64,000 bases of DNA from Roseicyclus mahoneyensis (GCF_003148775.1 NZ_QGGW01000004.1:124001-188000); one strand, 5' to 3'. Positions 46,626 through 56,121 are shown, counted from the first letter of the stretch. Numbers and translations are program-made. The notes: generated by a model not told the origin, from the sequence alone.

Positions 46626-46640
46626 GTTCTCATATTGTTC
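46626..46640 (-). promoter_or_regulatory. LexA-type SOS box upstream of the UvrD-family helicase
   Basis: GTTCTCATATTGTTC: an exact match to the alphaproteobacterial LexA consensus GTTC-N7-GTTC (GAAC-N7-GAAC on the gene strand), 41 bases upstream of the helicase start. Confidence 0.75.
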
Positions 46641-46668
46641 CTGATTTGCCTTTAGAGGCACCTGAGCT

Positions 46669-46693
46669 CGCATATTTGTGGAAAGATGAGGGG
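46669..46693 (+). repeat. Dispersed motif CGCATATTT-N4-AAAGATGAGGGG, copy 3
   Basis: Same family as the copies at 9362, 30901 and 59881; variable centre GTGG. It lies ~85 bases upstream of the alpha-hydroxy-acid dehydrogenase gene in the same orientation. Confidence 0.65.
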
Positions 46694-46776
46694 CAAAGCA
46701 GGCGTCAGGATGGCGGCGGGCCCAAGCTGTCCGGCGGGGCTGGACAATTCCCGCGCGGCGGGATGTCTTGCGCGTC

Positions 46777-47922
46777 ATGGACCTGCATGCCCGATACCCC
46801 GCCCTTTCCGACCTCAAGGCCCGCGCGCGCCGTCGTATCCCACATTTCGTGTGGGAATATCTCGACAGCGCGACCGGCTCCGAGACCATCACCACCCGCA
46901 ACCGCGCTGCACTGGATGCCGTGCTGTTCCGGCCCGCCGCGCTGAGGGGCGAGATCAAGCCCGATCTGGCGACGCAGCTGATGGGCCGCGACCACCCCGT
47001 GCCCTTCGGGATCGCGCCGCTTGGCATGTCGGGCCTGATCTGGCCCGAGGCCGAGCGCCTTCTGGCGCGTCATGCGGCGCGCGCGGGCATTCCCTACACA
47101 TTGTCGACCGTGGCCACCCGCACCCCCGAAGAGGTGGCGCGCGACATCGGCGATCAGGGCTGGTTCCAGATGTATCCGCCCCGCGCGGCCGAGATGCGCG
47201 ACGACATGTTGAAGCGCGCGCGCGAGGCGGGGTTTCATACGCTGGTGCTGACCGTCGATGTGCCCGCCGCCTCGCGCCGCGAGAGGCAGACCCGCGGCGG
47301 GCTGGTGCAGCCGCCCCGCCTGACGCCGCGCTTGCTGGCGCAGGTGGCGATGTGCCCGGCCTGGGCCTTGGGGATAAAGGCAACCGGCATGCCGCGGATG
47401 CGGCTGATGGACAGCTATGCCGACCAGACCAAGACCGGGCCTCTGCCCTCGACTGCGCATGTGGGCTATCTGCTGCGCGCGGCCCCCGATTGGGATTATG
47501 TCCGCGCCTTGCGCGAGCGCTGGCAAGGCAAGCTGGTTCTGAAAGGTGTGATGGAGGCCGAGGTTGCGGCGCAGGCGGCGGGCGAAGGCGTCGATGCCGT
47601 CTGGGTGTCGAACCATGCCGGGCGGCAGTTCGACGGGTCGACGGCAAGCCTTGATGCGGTGCGCGACATCAGGGGCGCGACCACCCTGCCGCTGATCTTC
47701 GACAGCGGCGTGACGGGCGGTCTCGACGTGATGCGGGCGCTGGCGCTGGGGGCGGATTTCGTGATGATGGGCCGACCGTGGCATTATGCGTTGGGCGCGC
47801 TGGGGCGCGAGGGGCCTGCGCATTGGCATGACGTGCTGGTCAAGGACATGACCAGCAACATGGCGCAGATCGGGGCAAGCCGCCTGTCGGATCTAGCCGG
47901 TCGGCTGGTCTCGCCCACCTGA
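46777..47922 (+). CDS. FMN-dependent alpha-hydroxy-acid dehydrogenase (L-lactate dehydrogenase-like)
   Basis: 381 residues from the ATG at 46777 (MDLHARYPALSDLKARAR). FMN-dependent TIM barrel: N-terminal RRRIPHFVWEYLDSATGSE, PFGIAPLGMSGLIWPEAE, TLVLTVDVPAASRRERQTRGG, and the catalytic His with the active-site loop VWVSNHAGRQFDGS near residue 279, then DSGVTGGLDVMRALALGADFVMMG. It oxidises L-lactate or a similar 2-hydroxy acid to the 2-oxo acid; pyruvate so formed would feed the pyruvate carboxylase encoded next. The exact substrate is not resolved. Confidence 0.9.
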   Translation: MDLHARYPALSDLKARARRRIPHFVWEYLDSATGSETITTRNRAALDAVLFRPAALRGEIKPDLATQLMGRDHPVPFGIAPLGMSGLIWPEAERLLARHAARAGIPYTLSTVATRTPEEVARDIGDQGWFQMYPPRAAEMRDDMLKRAREAGFHTLVLTVDVPAASRRERQTRGGLVQPPRLTPRLLAQVAMCPAWALGIKATGMPRMRLMDSYADQTKTGPLPSTAHVGYLLRAAPDWDYVRALRERWQGKLVLKGVMEAEVAAQAAGEGVDAVWVSNHAGRQFDGSTASLDAVRDIRGATTLPLIFDSGVTGGLDVMRALALGADFVMMGRPWHYALGALGREGPAHWHDVLVKDMTSNMAQIGASRLSDLAGRLVSPT

Positions 47923-48072
47923 GGGTGCCCGGGTGCGCCGGTGCACCACGGCATGCAATTTTCACATGAAAACAAGGGGCCTGCGCGCAGGGCCGCGACG
48001 TCTATTCTGTTGCCGGACCGGGGAACGCCCCTTACACATTCTGCAACCGCAAGAAGAAGGGCGCGTGTCCAG

Positions 48073-51000
48073 ATGGCCGAATTCCGGAAAATCCTCATCG
48101 CCAACCGCGGCGAGATCGCCATCCGCGTGATGCGCGCGGCCAACGAGTTGGGCAAGCGCACCGTCGCTGTCTACGCCGAGGAGGACAAGCTGTCGCTGCA
48201 CCGCTTCAAGGCGGACGAGGCCTACAAGATCGGCGAGGGGCTGGGGCCGGTGGCGGCCTATCTCTCGATCCCCGAAATCATCCGGGTGGCGCGCGCCTGC
48301 GGGGCGGATGCGATCCATCCGGGCTATGGGTTGCTGTCGGAGAACCCCGATTTCGTCGATGCCTGCGACGCGGCGGGCATCACCTTCATCGGGCCCAAGG
48401 CACTGACAATGCGGCAGTTGGGCGACAAGGCCAGCGCACGGCGGGTGGCGATCGAGGCGGGCGTGCCCGTCATCCCCGCGACCGAGGTGCTGGGCGAGGA
48501 CATGGCCGCCATCCGCAAGGAGGCGGCGGCGGTCGGCTATCCGCTGATGCTCAAGGCGTCCTGGGGCGGCGGTGGGCGCGGGATGCGCCCGATCGCCAGC
48601 GAGGGTGAGCTTGAGGAAAAGGTCCGCGAGGGCCGGCGCGAGGCCGAGGCGGCCTTTGGCAATGGCGAGGGGTATCTAGAAAAGATGATCCTGCGCGCCC
48701 GCCATGTCGAGGTGCAGATCCTGGGCGACAGCCATGGCAACATCTACCACCTCTATGAGCGCGACTGTTCGGTCCAGCGCCGCAACCAGAAGGTCGTGGA
48801 ACGCGCGCCCGCCCCTTACCTCTCCGAGGCACAGCGCGAGGAAATCTGCGGGCTGGGCAAGAAGATCTGCGAGCATGTGAATTACGAATGCGCAGGAACC
48901 GTCGAATTCCTGATGGATATGGAGACGGGGAAATTCTACTTCATCGAGGTGAACCCCCGCGTGCAGGTCGAACATACCGTGACCGAAGAGGTGACGGGCA
49001 TCGACATCGTGCGCGCCCAGATCCTGATCGCCGAGGGCAAGACCCTGACCGAGGCGACGGGCACGGCCAGCCAATATGACGTCAAGCTTGACGGTCACGC
49101 GATCCAGTGCCGGATCACGACCGAGGACCCGACCAACAATTTCATTCCCGACTATGGCCGCATCACGGCCTATCGGGGTGCCACGGGCATGGGCATCCGG
49201 CTCGATGGCGGCACGGCCTATTCGGGGGCGGTCATCACGCGCTACTATGATTCGCTTCTGGAAAAGGTCACCGCCTGGGCGCCGACGCCCGAAGCGGCCA
49301 TCGCGCGAATGGACCGCGCCCTGCGCGAGTTCCGCATCCGGGGTGTCTCGACCAACATCGCCTTTGTCGAGAACCTGCTGAAGCACCCGACATTCCTGAG
49401 CTACCAGTACCACACGAAATTCATCGACGAGACGCCCGAGCTGTTCGATTTCAAGCCGCGCCGCGACCGGGCCACGCGCATCTTGACCTATATCGCGGAC
49501 ATCACCGTGAACGGGCACCCCGAGACCGAGGGGCGGCCGAAGCCGCGGGCGGACGTCAAGGACCCGAGGCCCCCGGCCCTGCGTGCCGAGGTGCCGCCCT
49601 CGGGCACGCGCAACATGCTCGAACAAGACGGGCCCGCGGCAGTCGCCAAATGGATGCAGGATCAGACACAGCTTCTGATCACCGACACCACGATGCGTGA
49701 CGGACACCAGTCGCTGCTCGCCACGAGGATGCGGTCGATCGACATGATCAAGGTGGCCCCTGCCTATGCCGCCAACCTGCCGCAGCTGTTCAGCGTGGAA
49801 TGCTGGGGCGGCGCGACCTTCGACGTGGCCTACCGCTTCTTGCAGGAATGCCCGTGGCAAAGGTTGCGCGACATCCGTGCGGCCATGCCCAACATCATGA
49901 CACAGATGCTTTTGCGCGGCGCCAACGGGGTAGGCTATACGAACTACCCCGACAATGTGGTGCAGGGGTTCGTCAAACAGGCGGCCGAGAGCGGCGTCGA
50001 CATATTCCGCGTCTTCGACAGTCTCAACTGGGTCGAGAACATGCGCACAGCCATGGACGCGGTGCAGGAGACGGGCAAGATCTGCGAAGGCACGATCTGC
50101 TACACCGGCAATATCCTCGACCCCGACCGGGCGAAGTATGACCTCAAATACTATGTGAAAATGGCCAAGGAGCTTGAGGCGGCCGGCGCCCATGTTCTGG
50201 GTCTCAAGGACATGGCGGGGCTTTTGAAGCCCGCCGCCGCCGCGGTGCTGATCCCCGCACTCAAGGATGCGGTGGATCTGCCGATTCATTTCCACACCCA
50301 TGACACCGCGGGCATTGCTTGCGGCACCATCCTTGCGGCCAGTGCGGCGGGCGTCGATGCCGTCGATTGCGCGATGGATGCGCTGTCGGGCAACACCTCT
50401 CAGGCGACGCTCGGCACCATCGTCGAGGCTTTGCAGCACACAGACCGCGACACGGGCCTCGACATCGGGGCGATCCGCGAGATCTCGGACTACTGGGAGG
50501 CCGTACGCGCGCATTACGCGGCCTTCGAGACCGGCATGCAGGCCCCCGCCTCCGAGGTCTACCTGCACGAGATGCCGGGCGGGCAGTTCACCAATCTCAA
50601 GGCGCAGGCCCGCTCCATGGGGCTGGAGGATCGCTGGCACGAGGTCGCGCAGACCTATGCCGATGTGAACCGGATGTTCGGCGATATCGTCAAGGTCACG
50701 CCGTCGTCCAAGGTGGTGGGCGACATGGCGCTGATGATGGTGAGCCAGGGCCTGAGCCGCGCCGATGTGGAGGACCCCGACAAGGACGTGGCCTTCCCCG
50801 ACAGCGTGATCGACATGATGCGCGGCAATCTGGGCCAGCCTCCGGGCGGATTTCCCCCCGGCATTGTGAAAAAGATCCTCAAGGATGAACAGCCCGTGCT
50901 CGAGCGCCCCGGCCTGAATGTGCCGCCTGTCGATCTCGAGGCGACGCGCGCGGATCTGGCCGAGAAGCTGGAGGTCGCCGTCGATGACGAGGATCTGATG

Positions 51001-51513
51001 GGCTACCTGATGTATCCCAAGGTGTTCACCGACTATGCCGCGCGTCACAAGATCTACGGCCCTGTCCGCACGCTGCCCACGCGCACCTTCTTTTACGGGA
51101 TGGAACCCGGCGAACAGATCGAGGCAGACATCGACCCCGGCGTGACGCTGGTGGTCCAGTTGCAGGCCGTGGGCGAGACGACGGATGATGGCGAGGTCAA
51201 GGTGTTCTTCGAACTCAACGGCCAGCCCCGCACCATCCGCGTGCCCAACCGCAAGGCGGCCGCCACAAGCGTGAAACGCGCCAAGGCCGAGCCGGGCAAC
51301 CCCAACCATATCGGCGCGCCGATGCCCGGTGTGGTGGCCTCGGTGGGGGTCGGTGCGGGCACGAAGATCAAGACGGGCGATCTGCTGCTGACCATCGAGG
51401 CGATGAAGATGGAAACCGGCCTGCACGCCGAGCGTGACGCGACGGTCAAGGCCGTCCACGTCGCGCCCGGCGGCCAGATCGACGCCAAGGACCTGCTGAT
51501 CGAGCTGGAATAG
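48073..51513 (+). CDS. pyc: Pyruvate carboxylase
   Basis: Biotin-dependent anaplerotic enzyme, pyruvate + bicarbonate + ATP to oxaloacetate. 1146 residues from the ATG at 48073 (MAEFRKILIANRGEIAIR), a full-length single-chain form. Order: biotin carboxylase (1-~460, with LLSENPDFVDAC, KASWGGGGRGMR and FIEVNPRVQVEHTVTEEVTG), carboxyltransferase (~540-~1010, starting TDTTMRDGHQSLLATRMR, with ECWGGATFDVAYRFL) and the biotinyl domain with EAMKMET, biotinylated Lys1112. Cytosolic. The preceding 150-bp gap ends in an AAGAAGAAGG stretch that could bind ribosomes weakly. Confidence 0.97.
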   Translation: MAEFRKILIANRGEIAIRVMRAANELGKRTVAVYAEEDKLSLHRFKADEAYKIGEGLGPVAAYLSIPEIIRVARACGADAIHPGYGLLSENPDFVDACDAAGITFIGPKALTMRQLGDKASARRVAIEAGVPVIPATEVLGEDMAAIRKEAAAVGYPLMLKASWGGGGRGMRPIASEGELEEKVREGRREAEAAFGNGEGYLEKMILRARHVEVQILGDSHGNIYHLYERDCSVQRRNQKVVERAPAPYLSEAQREEICGLGKKICEHVNYECAGTVEFLMDMETGKFYFIEVNPRVQVEHTVTEEVTGIDIVRAQILIAEGKTLTEATGTASQYDVKLDGHAIQCRITTEDPTNNFIPDYGRITAYRGATGMGIRLDGGTAYSGAVITRYYDSLLEKVTAWAPTPEAAIARMDRALREFRIRGVSTNIAFVENLLKHPTFLSYQYHTKFIDETPELFDFKPRRDRATRILTYIADITVNGHPETEGRPKPRADVKDPRPPALRAEVPPSGTRNMLEQDGPAAVAKWMQDQTQLLITDTTMRDGHQSLLATRMRSIDMIKVAPAYAANLPQLFSVECWGGATFDVAYRFLQECPWQRLRDIRAAMPNIMTQMLLRGANGVGYTNYPDNVVQGFVKQAAESGVDIFRVFDSLNWVENMRTAMDAVQETGKICEGTICYTGNILDPDRAKYDLKYYVKMAKELEAAGAHVLGLKDMAGLLKPAAAAVLIPALKDAVDLPIHFHTHDTAGIACGTILAASAAGVDAVDCAMDALSGNTSQATLGTIVEALQHTDRDTGLDIGAIREISDYWEAVRAHYAAFETGMQAPASEVYLHEMPGGQFTNLKAQARSMGLEDRWHEVAQTYADVNRMFGDIVKVTPSSKVVGDMALMMVSQGLSRADVEDPDKDVAFPDSVIDMMRGNLGQPPGGFPPGIVKKILKDEQPVLERPGLNVPPVDLEATRADLAEKLEVAVDDEDLMGYLMYPKVFTDYAARHKIYGPVRTLPTRTFFYGMEPGEQIEADIDPGVTLVVQLQAVGETTDDGEVKVFFELNGQPRTIRVPNRKAAATSVKRAKAEPGNPNHIGAPMPGVVASVGVGAGTKIKTGDLLLTIEAMKMETGLHAERDATVKAVHVAPGGQIDAKDLLIELE

Positions 51514-51529
51514 GGCGGTCGCGCGCCTG

Positions 51530-52459
51530 ACCTTTTGCAAGGTGAACTGCGCCACCGGGTCTTGCAGGAGGTGGAGCGTGCAGCTCCCCGCCGTCGGCGC
51601 CCCGAGGAAACAGAGCGCGGCCACCTCGGGCGGGGCGGGCTCGCCTCTGTCCAAGTCCATGGAATTCGACCACTTCGGCTGCAGCCCCGCAAAACGGCCT
51701 GCCCCAGCGACAACATCGGCACGCCATCCGGGGCGACCGACATGACCTGCCGGACTGGCAAGCCATAGCCTTCGCGCCCCACCGCAAGCGGTGTGTCGTC
51801 CGAGGCAAGCGGCGTGACGCTCAGATCAAGCTGCACGATCTGGCCCACCGCCGGCGTCCAGCGACGCTGTGGCCTCGGAACCTGTCACGACCAACTGCGC
51901 CAGACTGCCGGGCGCGACCGGCGGGCAGACCCCGAGGCAGAGGTCAAGCGGATCTCCAGCGTCTCGTTGCCTTCTCCAAGCCTGAGGGTGGCGGATGTTG
52001 CGGTCTGGGGCACCGTCCAGACCGAATCGAGCGCGGTCTGGACTGTAGTGGCCGGCCGGTCGCGCGGGCGATATGCGCGGACAAGGGTGTGACTGCATCC
52101 TCGAACGCACCGCGAAGCCTGTCGTAGCCGAAGGAATCCAGCCCCTCGGGCACCTCCGGGGTGACCCGCACAATGTCGCTGGAGTGCACTGAAACGCGGT
52201 CCAGCATGTCGCTGAAGGCCAAGTTGAACACGACGCGGACATGGATGAAATCGAAGTCGGACCCGCTGGCGTAAATCCGGGGCGCGCAGCATGATGCGCG
52301 GTTGGAACGGCTTGCCGCGAGGACCTCATCATAGCGATGCACCTCCATCGACACGGGCACGAGGGGCGATTGCGCCGCCATGAGCGCCGAAAGGTCGAAC
52401 AGGGCGGCCGCGGATAGGACTGCAGCCCGGGACAACCGGGAAAGGACCAGATGAAACAC
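51530..52459 (-). pseudogene. Frameshifted gene for a secreted protein (unknown family)
   Basis: A GTG at 52459 opens a frame with a signal peptide and a coherent protein (MEVHRYDEVLAASRS, ASGSDFDFIHVRVVFNL, VTPEVPEGLDSFGYDRL) that loses sense near 52060. Protein-like text resumes in another frame (VQTALDSVWTVPQTATSATL, to 51950), again in a third (VAPGSLAQLVVTGSEATAS, to 51860), in a fourth (GQIVQLDLSVTPLASDD to LGQAVLRGCS, to 51690) and in a fifth (PPEVAALCFLGAPTAGSC, QDPVAQFTLQKV, to 51530). At least four frame changes, no single intact product. Either a decayed gene or clustered sequencing errors; its original function was not recognised. Confidence 0.7.
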
Positions 52460-52545
52460 GCAAGCTCCGGAAACTTGTTTTCTTCAATGCAACGAGGCTT
52501 GCCCACGTTGACCGCCCGGTCAGGGAAAAACGTCGAAATTCCCCC

Positions 52546-52574
52546 TTGCACCCCCCCGCGCTTGGCAGTAATCA
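52546..52574 (+). promoter_or_regulatory. Promoter of tRNA-Gly
   Basis: TTGCAC, 17-bp spacer, TAATCA; the -10 element ends 13 bases before the tRNA 5' end. Confidence 0.6.
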
Positions 52575-52587
52575 CCGCCTCCACAGA

Positions 52588-52662
52588 GCGGGTGTAGCTC
52601 AGGGGTAGAGCATTACCTTGCCAAGGTAAGGGTCGTGAGTTCGAATCTCATCACCCGCTCCA
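52588..52662 (+). tRNA. tRNA-Gly (GCC)
   Basis: 75-nt cloverleaf including encoded CCA: acceptor GCGGGTG / CACCCGC, D-arm GCTCAGGGGTAGAGC, anticodon arm with loop CTTGCCAAG context giving anticodon GCC, T-arm GTGAGTTCGAATCTCAT. A strong terminator follows within six bases. Confidence 0.97.
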
Positions 52663-52667
52663 GTCGT

Positions 52668-52699
52668 AAAAGCCCGGGTCGGATCGACCCGGGCTTTTT
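52668..52699 (+). terminator. Rho-independent terminator of tRNA-Gly
   Basis: AAAAGCCCGGGTC / GACCCGGGCTTTT with loop GGATC, then further T residues; perfect 13-bp stem. Symmetric enough to work on either strand. Confidence 0.9.
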
Positions 52700-52794
52700 C
52701 GTTTGCGATCGTTGCCATGGCGTAGTCCCGACCGTGACACGATTGCATCGAAGCAGGGAAATCCGAAAATCGTACAGGTCGGATATGGCTAACG

Positions 52795-52822
52795 TTGCGC
52801 CGAATCCGCTTAACGATACAAC
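52795..52822 (+). promoter_or_regulatory. Candidate promoter of the yjbH-yjbF operon
   Basis: TTGCGC, 16-bp spacer, TACAAC, 59 bases upstream of the yjbH-like start. Weak match, chosen as the best pair in the 181-bp gap. Confidence 0.35.
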
Positions 52823-52880
52823 ATGACCATTCGCTGCGGATCCTGACCCGCCAAGACCGAGCCTGCCGAGGACCTGGACC

Positions 52881-55046
52881 ATGCTGCGCCCCCTTGCTCT
52901 TGCGTCGATCACCCTCGTCGTTGTCGGCACACATCCGGCCGTGGCCCAGACCAACGAGACCCGGACGCTCGCCAGCCACCCGACGTTGAACTACTACGGC
53001 ATGCCCGGCCTGATCGACATGCCGACCGCAGACGTCATGCCGGACGGCACGCTTGGGGTCACCGCATCGTATTTCGCAAACCAGACCCGGGGAACGCTCA
53101 GCTTTCAGCTCCTGCCGCGCGTCACCGGCTCGTTCCGGTATGCCGGGATGGACGGGTTCCGCCCCGGGCCGGATAACCCGCGTCCGGGTGTTTTCTACTA
53201 CGACCGCAGTTTCGACATTCACTGGCTCGCGATCGAAGAAGAAAGCTGGTGGCCCGCCGTCGCCATCGGCATCCGCGATCTTGCCGGCACCGGGGTCTAT
53301 GGTGGCGAATATGTGGTTGCCACCCGCCACTTCGGCGCGCAGGACCAGCTTGCAATGTCGCTCGGCATCGGCTGGGGTCGGCTGGGTCAGCGCAGCGGCT
53401 TCACCAACCCGCTCGGCGTTCTGGACAGCCGTTTTGAAACCCGCCCAACTCTCGATTTCGGCGTCGGGGGCACTTTCAGCTTCGACCAGTTCTTCCGCGG
53501 CGATGCGGCCTTTTTCGGCGGCATCGAATGGCAGGCCACCGACCGGCTCAGATTTCAGGTGGAATACTCCTCGGACCTCTATCTGGAAGAGGTCGCGGAC
53601 GACGTGCTGACCGTGGAAAGCCCGCTGAACTTCGGCGCCACCTATCAGTTGAGCGACTCCGCGACCTTGGGGGCCTCGTATCTCTACGGGAATACCTTCG
53701 GCATCAGCCTTTCGCTGACGCTTGATCCACGCCGGCCCTCGACCAATTCCTTCATCGACGCCGCCCCACAGCCTGTCGTGGTGCGCCCGCCGCAAACCGC
53801 CGCCTATGACACCACTTGGGTCTCGCAACCCGACGCCCCGGTCATCTTGCGCGACAACATCAATCGGCTCTTTGATGAGAACGACCTGCGGCTGGTCAGT
53901 CTTGCCCTCGACAGCCGCCGGGCGGTGATCCGGGTGCAGAACACGCGCTTCGATGCCGAGTCCATGGCGCTTGGCCGGGCGATGCGCGTGCTGACGGCCA
54001 CCATGCCCAATTCCGTGGACGTGTTCGAGGTGGTCTTCGTGGTCGAGGGGATGGATGTCAGCCGCGTCCGCATGACCCGCAGCGACATCGAGGCGCTTGA
54101 GCAGGATGTGGATGGGGCCGCTCTGGCCCTCGAGCGCGCGGTGATCGAGGATCCGTTGGCCTCCGACGACCCCGAGTTGATCCAGATCCTGAACCCCACG
54201 CAGCGCCTGACCTGGGATATCGGCCCCTACATCCGGAGCAGCCTGTTCGATCCGAGTTCGCCCTTCCGGGGGGAATTGGGCGTGCAGGCCAGTGCCAGAT
54301 ATGCCTTCGGCGGGGGCTTCGTGGCCGAGGGCCGCCTCCGCGCGCCCCTGATCGGCAACCTGGACGAGCCCCGGTCGATCGGGTTCACCGCCCTGCCGCC
54401 GGTGCGCACGGACGGCTATCTCTACGATCGTGAGAACGACATCTACCTCGATTATGGGACCGTCTCGCATTACGGCAGACCAGCCCGCAATTTGTACAGC
54501 CGACTGACGCTGGGCTATCTGGAGCGGATGTATGCCGGCGTTTCGGGCGAGTTGCTGTGGCAGCCGGTCAATTCGGACATCGGCGTCGGCCTTGAGGTGA
54601 ACCACGTCTGGCAAAGGGCCTTCGAGGATGGCGGTCTCGGCCTGCAGGACTACAACATCACCACCGGTCACGCCTCGCTCTACTTCGATCTCGGCAACAG
54701 GTTCGAGGCGCAGGTCGATGCCGGGCGCTATCTGGCCGGCGACTGGGGCGCGACCTTCAGCCTTGAGCGCGTGTTCGACAACGGTTGGCGCGTCGGTGCC
54801 TTCGCCACCTTCACCGACGTGTCCTTCGAGGATTTCGGCGAAGGCTCGTTCGACAAGGGCATCACGCTGGACGTGCCGCTGTCATGGTTCACCGGCAATT
54901 CCGGTCGTACGGTCCAATCCGCCACGGTGCGGCCCGTCCAACGCGATGGCGGCGCGCGCCTGTCGGTCAACGGACGGCTGCATGGCCTTGTGACCGACTA
55001 CACACGGCCGGAACTGGAAGACACGCAGGGGCTGATATGGCGGTGA
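52881..55046 (+). CDS. YjbH-family outer-membrane exopolysaccharide protein
   Basis: 721 residues with a signal peptide (cleavage near AVAQ, residue 23). The mature part begins with the YjbH signature NYYGMPGLIDMPTADVMPDG and is rich in alternating aromatic beta strands (FRYAGMDGF, RLGQRSGFTNPLG, FQVEYSSDLYLEE, RMYAGVSGELLWQ), consistent with an outer-membrane beta barrel. YjbH/GfcD proteins belong to loci for surface or secreted polysaccharide. The 3' end overlaps the YjbF-like lipoprotein gene by 10 bases. Confidence 0.9.
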   Translation: MLRPLALASITLVVVGTHPAVAQTNETRTLASHPTLNYYGMPGLIDMPTADVMPDGTLGVTASYFANQTRGTLSFQLLPRVTGSFRYAGMDGFRPGPDNPRPGVFYYDRSFDIHWLAIEEESWWPAVAIGIRDLAGTGVYGGEYVVATRHFGAQDQLAMSLGIGWGRLGQRSGFTNPLGVLDSRFETRPTLDFGVGGTFSFDQFFRGDAAFFGGIEWQATDRLRFQVEYSSDLYLEEVADDVLTVESPLNFGATYQLSDSATLGASYLYGNTFGISLSLTLDPRRPSTNSFIDAAPQPVVVRPPQTAAYDTTWVSQPDAPVILRDNINRLFDENDLRLVSLALDSRRAVIRVQNTRFDAESMALGRAMRVLTATMPNSVDVFEVVFVVEGMDVSRVRMTRSDIEALEQDVDGAALALERAVIEDPLASDDPELIQILNPTQRLTWDIGPYIRSSLFDPSSPFRGELGVQASARYAFGGGFVAEGRLRAPLIGNLDEPRSIGFTALPPVRTDGYLYDRENDIYLDYGTVSHYGRPARNLYSRLTLGYLERMYAGVSGELLWQPVNSDIGVGLEVNHVWQRAFEDGGLGLQDYNITTGHASLYFDLGNRFEAQVDAGRYLAGDWGATFSLERVFDNGWRVGAFATFTDVSFEDFGEGSFDKGITLDVPLSWFTGNSGRTVQSATVRPVQRDGGARLSVNGRLHGLVTDYTRPELEDTQGLIWR

Positions 55047-55723
55047 ACTTGAACATGCGCGGAACGCTTGGCGCGCTGATGCTGGGCGTCGCGGGGCTTT
55101 TGGCCGGCTGCGGCAGCGAGCAGCAGGATAACGCCCTGACACTTGTGGCGGACCTTGCCCTCGATGCAGTGCGCGGCGGCGAGGATACCCCCCCCGCAGC
55201 GCCGGTGGTCACGCGCGCGCTGGTCGAACAGGTGAACCAGCCGCTCATGCTGGCTGTGCCGACGCAACTGGGCGGCGCGACCCTGTTCACCCGTGTCGGG
55301 CGCAATGGCGGTACAGAAACCTGGCGCAGTCCGGAGCAGATCGGGCTGACGCTGGACGCGAATGGGGTGTTGCTGTCGACGCGCGGCCTCGGGTTCGACC
55401 TGATGGCCTCCGACGTTCAGGCAACCGCGACGGCACTGGGCGCGCGCAGGGACGCGGACACACTTCGCAGGCTCGTTCATCTTGATGGCGATCGTCAGGA
55501 GGTTTTCGAGAATCACGTCTGCAGCTTGCGTTTCGAAGGACGTGAGACCGTCGTCATCGCGGAACGTCCGACCACGCTGACACGCGCGACCGAGACATGC
55601 CGCGCCGGCACAATTGCCTACGATAACGTCTACTGGATTGATCAAGGCGGCTTTGCCGTTCGGTCGGTGCAATGGGTCAGCCCGCAGATCGGCACGTTGG
55701 ATGTCACCTATCTGGCGCGCTGA
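55037..55723 (+). CDS. YjbF/GfcB-family lipoprotein
   Basis: 228 residues from the ATG at 55037, overlapping the yjbH stop by 10 bases. Lipobox LLAGC with lipidated Cys25. The mature sequence has the YjbF-like pattern: TRVGRNGGTETWRSPEQIGLTLDANGVLLSTRGLGFDLMASD and a final YWIDQGGFAVRSVQWVSPQIGTLDVTYL (shown in part by motif). Partner of YjbH in polysaccharide export; location predicted at the inner leaflet of the outer membrane. Confidence 0.88.
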   Translation: MAVNLNMRGTLGALMLGVAGLLAGCGSEQQDNALTLVADLALDAVRGGEDTPPAAPVVTRALVEQVNQPLMLAVPTQLGGATLFTRVGRNGGTETWRSPEQIGLTLDANGVLLSTRGLGFDLMASDVQATATALGARRDADTLRRLVHLDGDRQEVFENHVCSLRFEGRETVVIAERPTTLTRATETCRAGTIAYDNVYWIDQGGFAVRSVQWVSPQIGTLDVTYLAR

Positions 55724-55816
55724 CGGTTCTCAACGCGCTGAAATTTTTGCCATCCCTCGATACTTTCACACTTTAGATGCCGCACATCCCGAAAAAGACA
55801 CGAAACCGCTCAACCG

Positions 55817-55845
55817 TTGTTGATCGACAAGGCGGTTCATACTAG
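55817..55845 (+). promoter_or_regulatory. Promoter of the YjbE-like gene
   Basis: TTGTTG, 17-bp spacer, TACTAG, 31 bases upstream of the start codon. An imperfect inverted repeat (AACCG-TTGT...ACAA-gg-CGGTT, 55812-55837) covers the -35 element and spacer and may be an operator. Confidence 0.6.
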
Positions 55846-55875
55846 AAGATCTCAAATTCATCAGGAGGCTTTGCC

Positions 55876-56121
55876 ATGAAAAAGATCGCTGCGCTGTCCA
55901 TCGTGGCCGCCGTTTTGGCCGCGAACGTCGCCTACGCTGAGCAGGTTCAACCGCTGACCAGCACCGCCGCAACCCAGGGCGATGGCCTTGCAGGTCTGCT
56001 GGGCACCACGTTCGGGGGCGGCACGATCATCGCAGCCACCCTCGTCGCCGGTATCATCATCGTGACAATCCTTGGCGACAGCGGCACCACCTCCACGACC
56101 GTGTTCACTGGCGAAGTCTGA
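55876..56121 (+). CDS. YjbE-like small secreted protein
   Basis: 81 residues with a strong CAGGAGG ribosome site. A signal peptide (residues 1-21, ending AYAE) is followed by a Ser/Thr/Gly-rich stretch, a hydrophobic segment (IIAATLVAGIIIVTIL, ~50-65) and a Thr-rich tail (SGTTSTTVFTGEV). Size, composition and position beside yjbH and yjbF match YjbE/GfcA, the small Thr-rich members of these operons. It has its own promoter and a very strong terminator, so it is probably highly expressed. Confidence 0.7.
   Translation: MKKIAALSIVAAVLAANVAYAEQVQPLTSTAATQGDGLAGLLGTTFGGGTIIAATLVAGIIIVTILGDSGTTSTTVFTGEV

Noticed and set aside
48010-48037. Promoter of pyc (TTGCCG-16-TTACAC)
   Set aside because: Plausible hexamers but weak and within a GC-rich gap where such matches arise by chance; not listed as a feature.
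48676-51660. 994-codon open frame antisense to pyc
   Set aside because: Long antisense frames are expected in GC-rich genes with strong third-position bias; no recognisable domain, and pyc is clearly the real gene.
51944-52459. 171-residue intact secreted protein
   Set aside because: Its last ~35 residues turn into Arg/Pro/Ser-rich nonsense while protein-like sequence continues in another frame, so it is treated as the start of a frameshifted gene.
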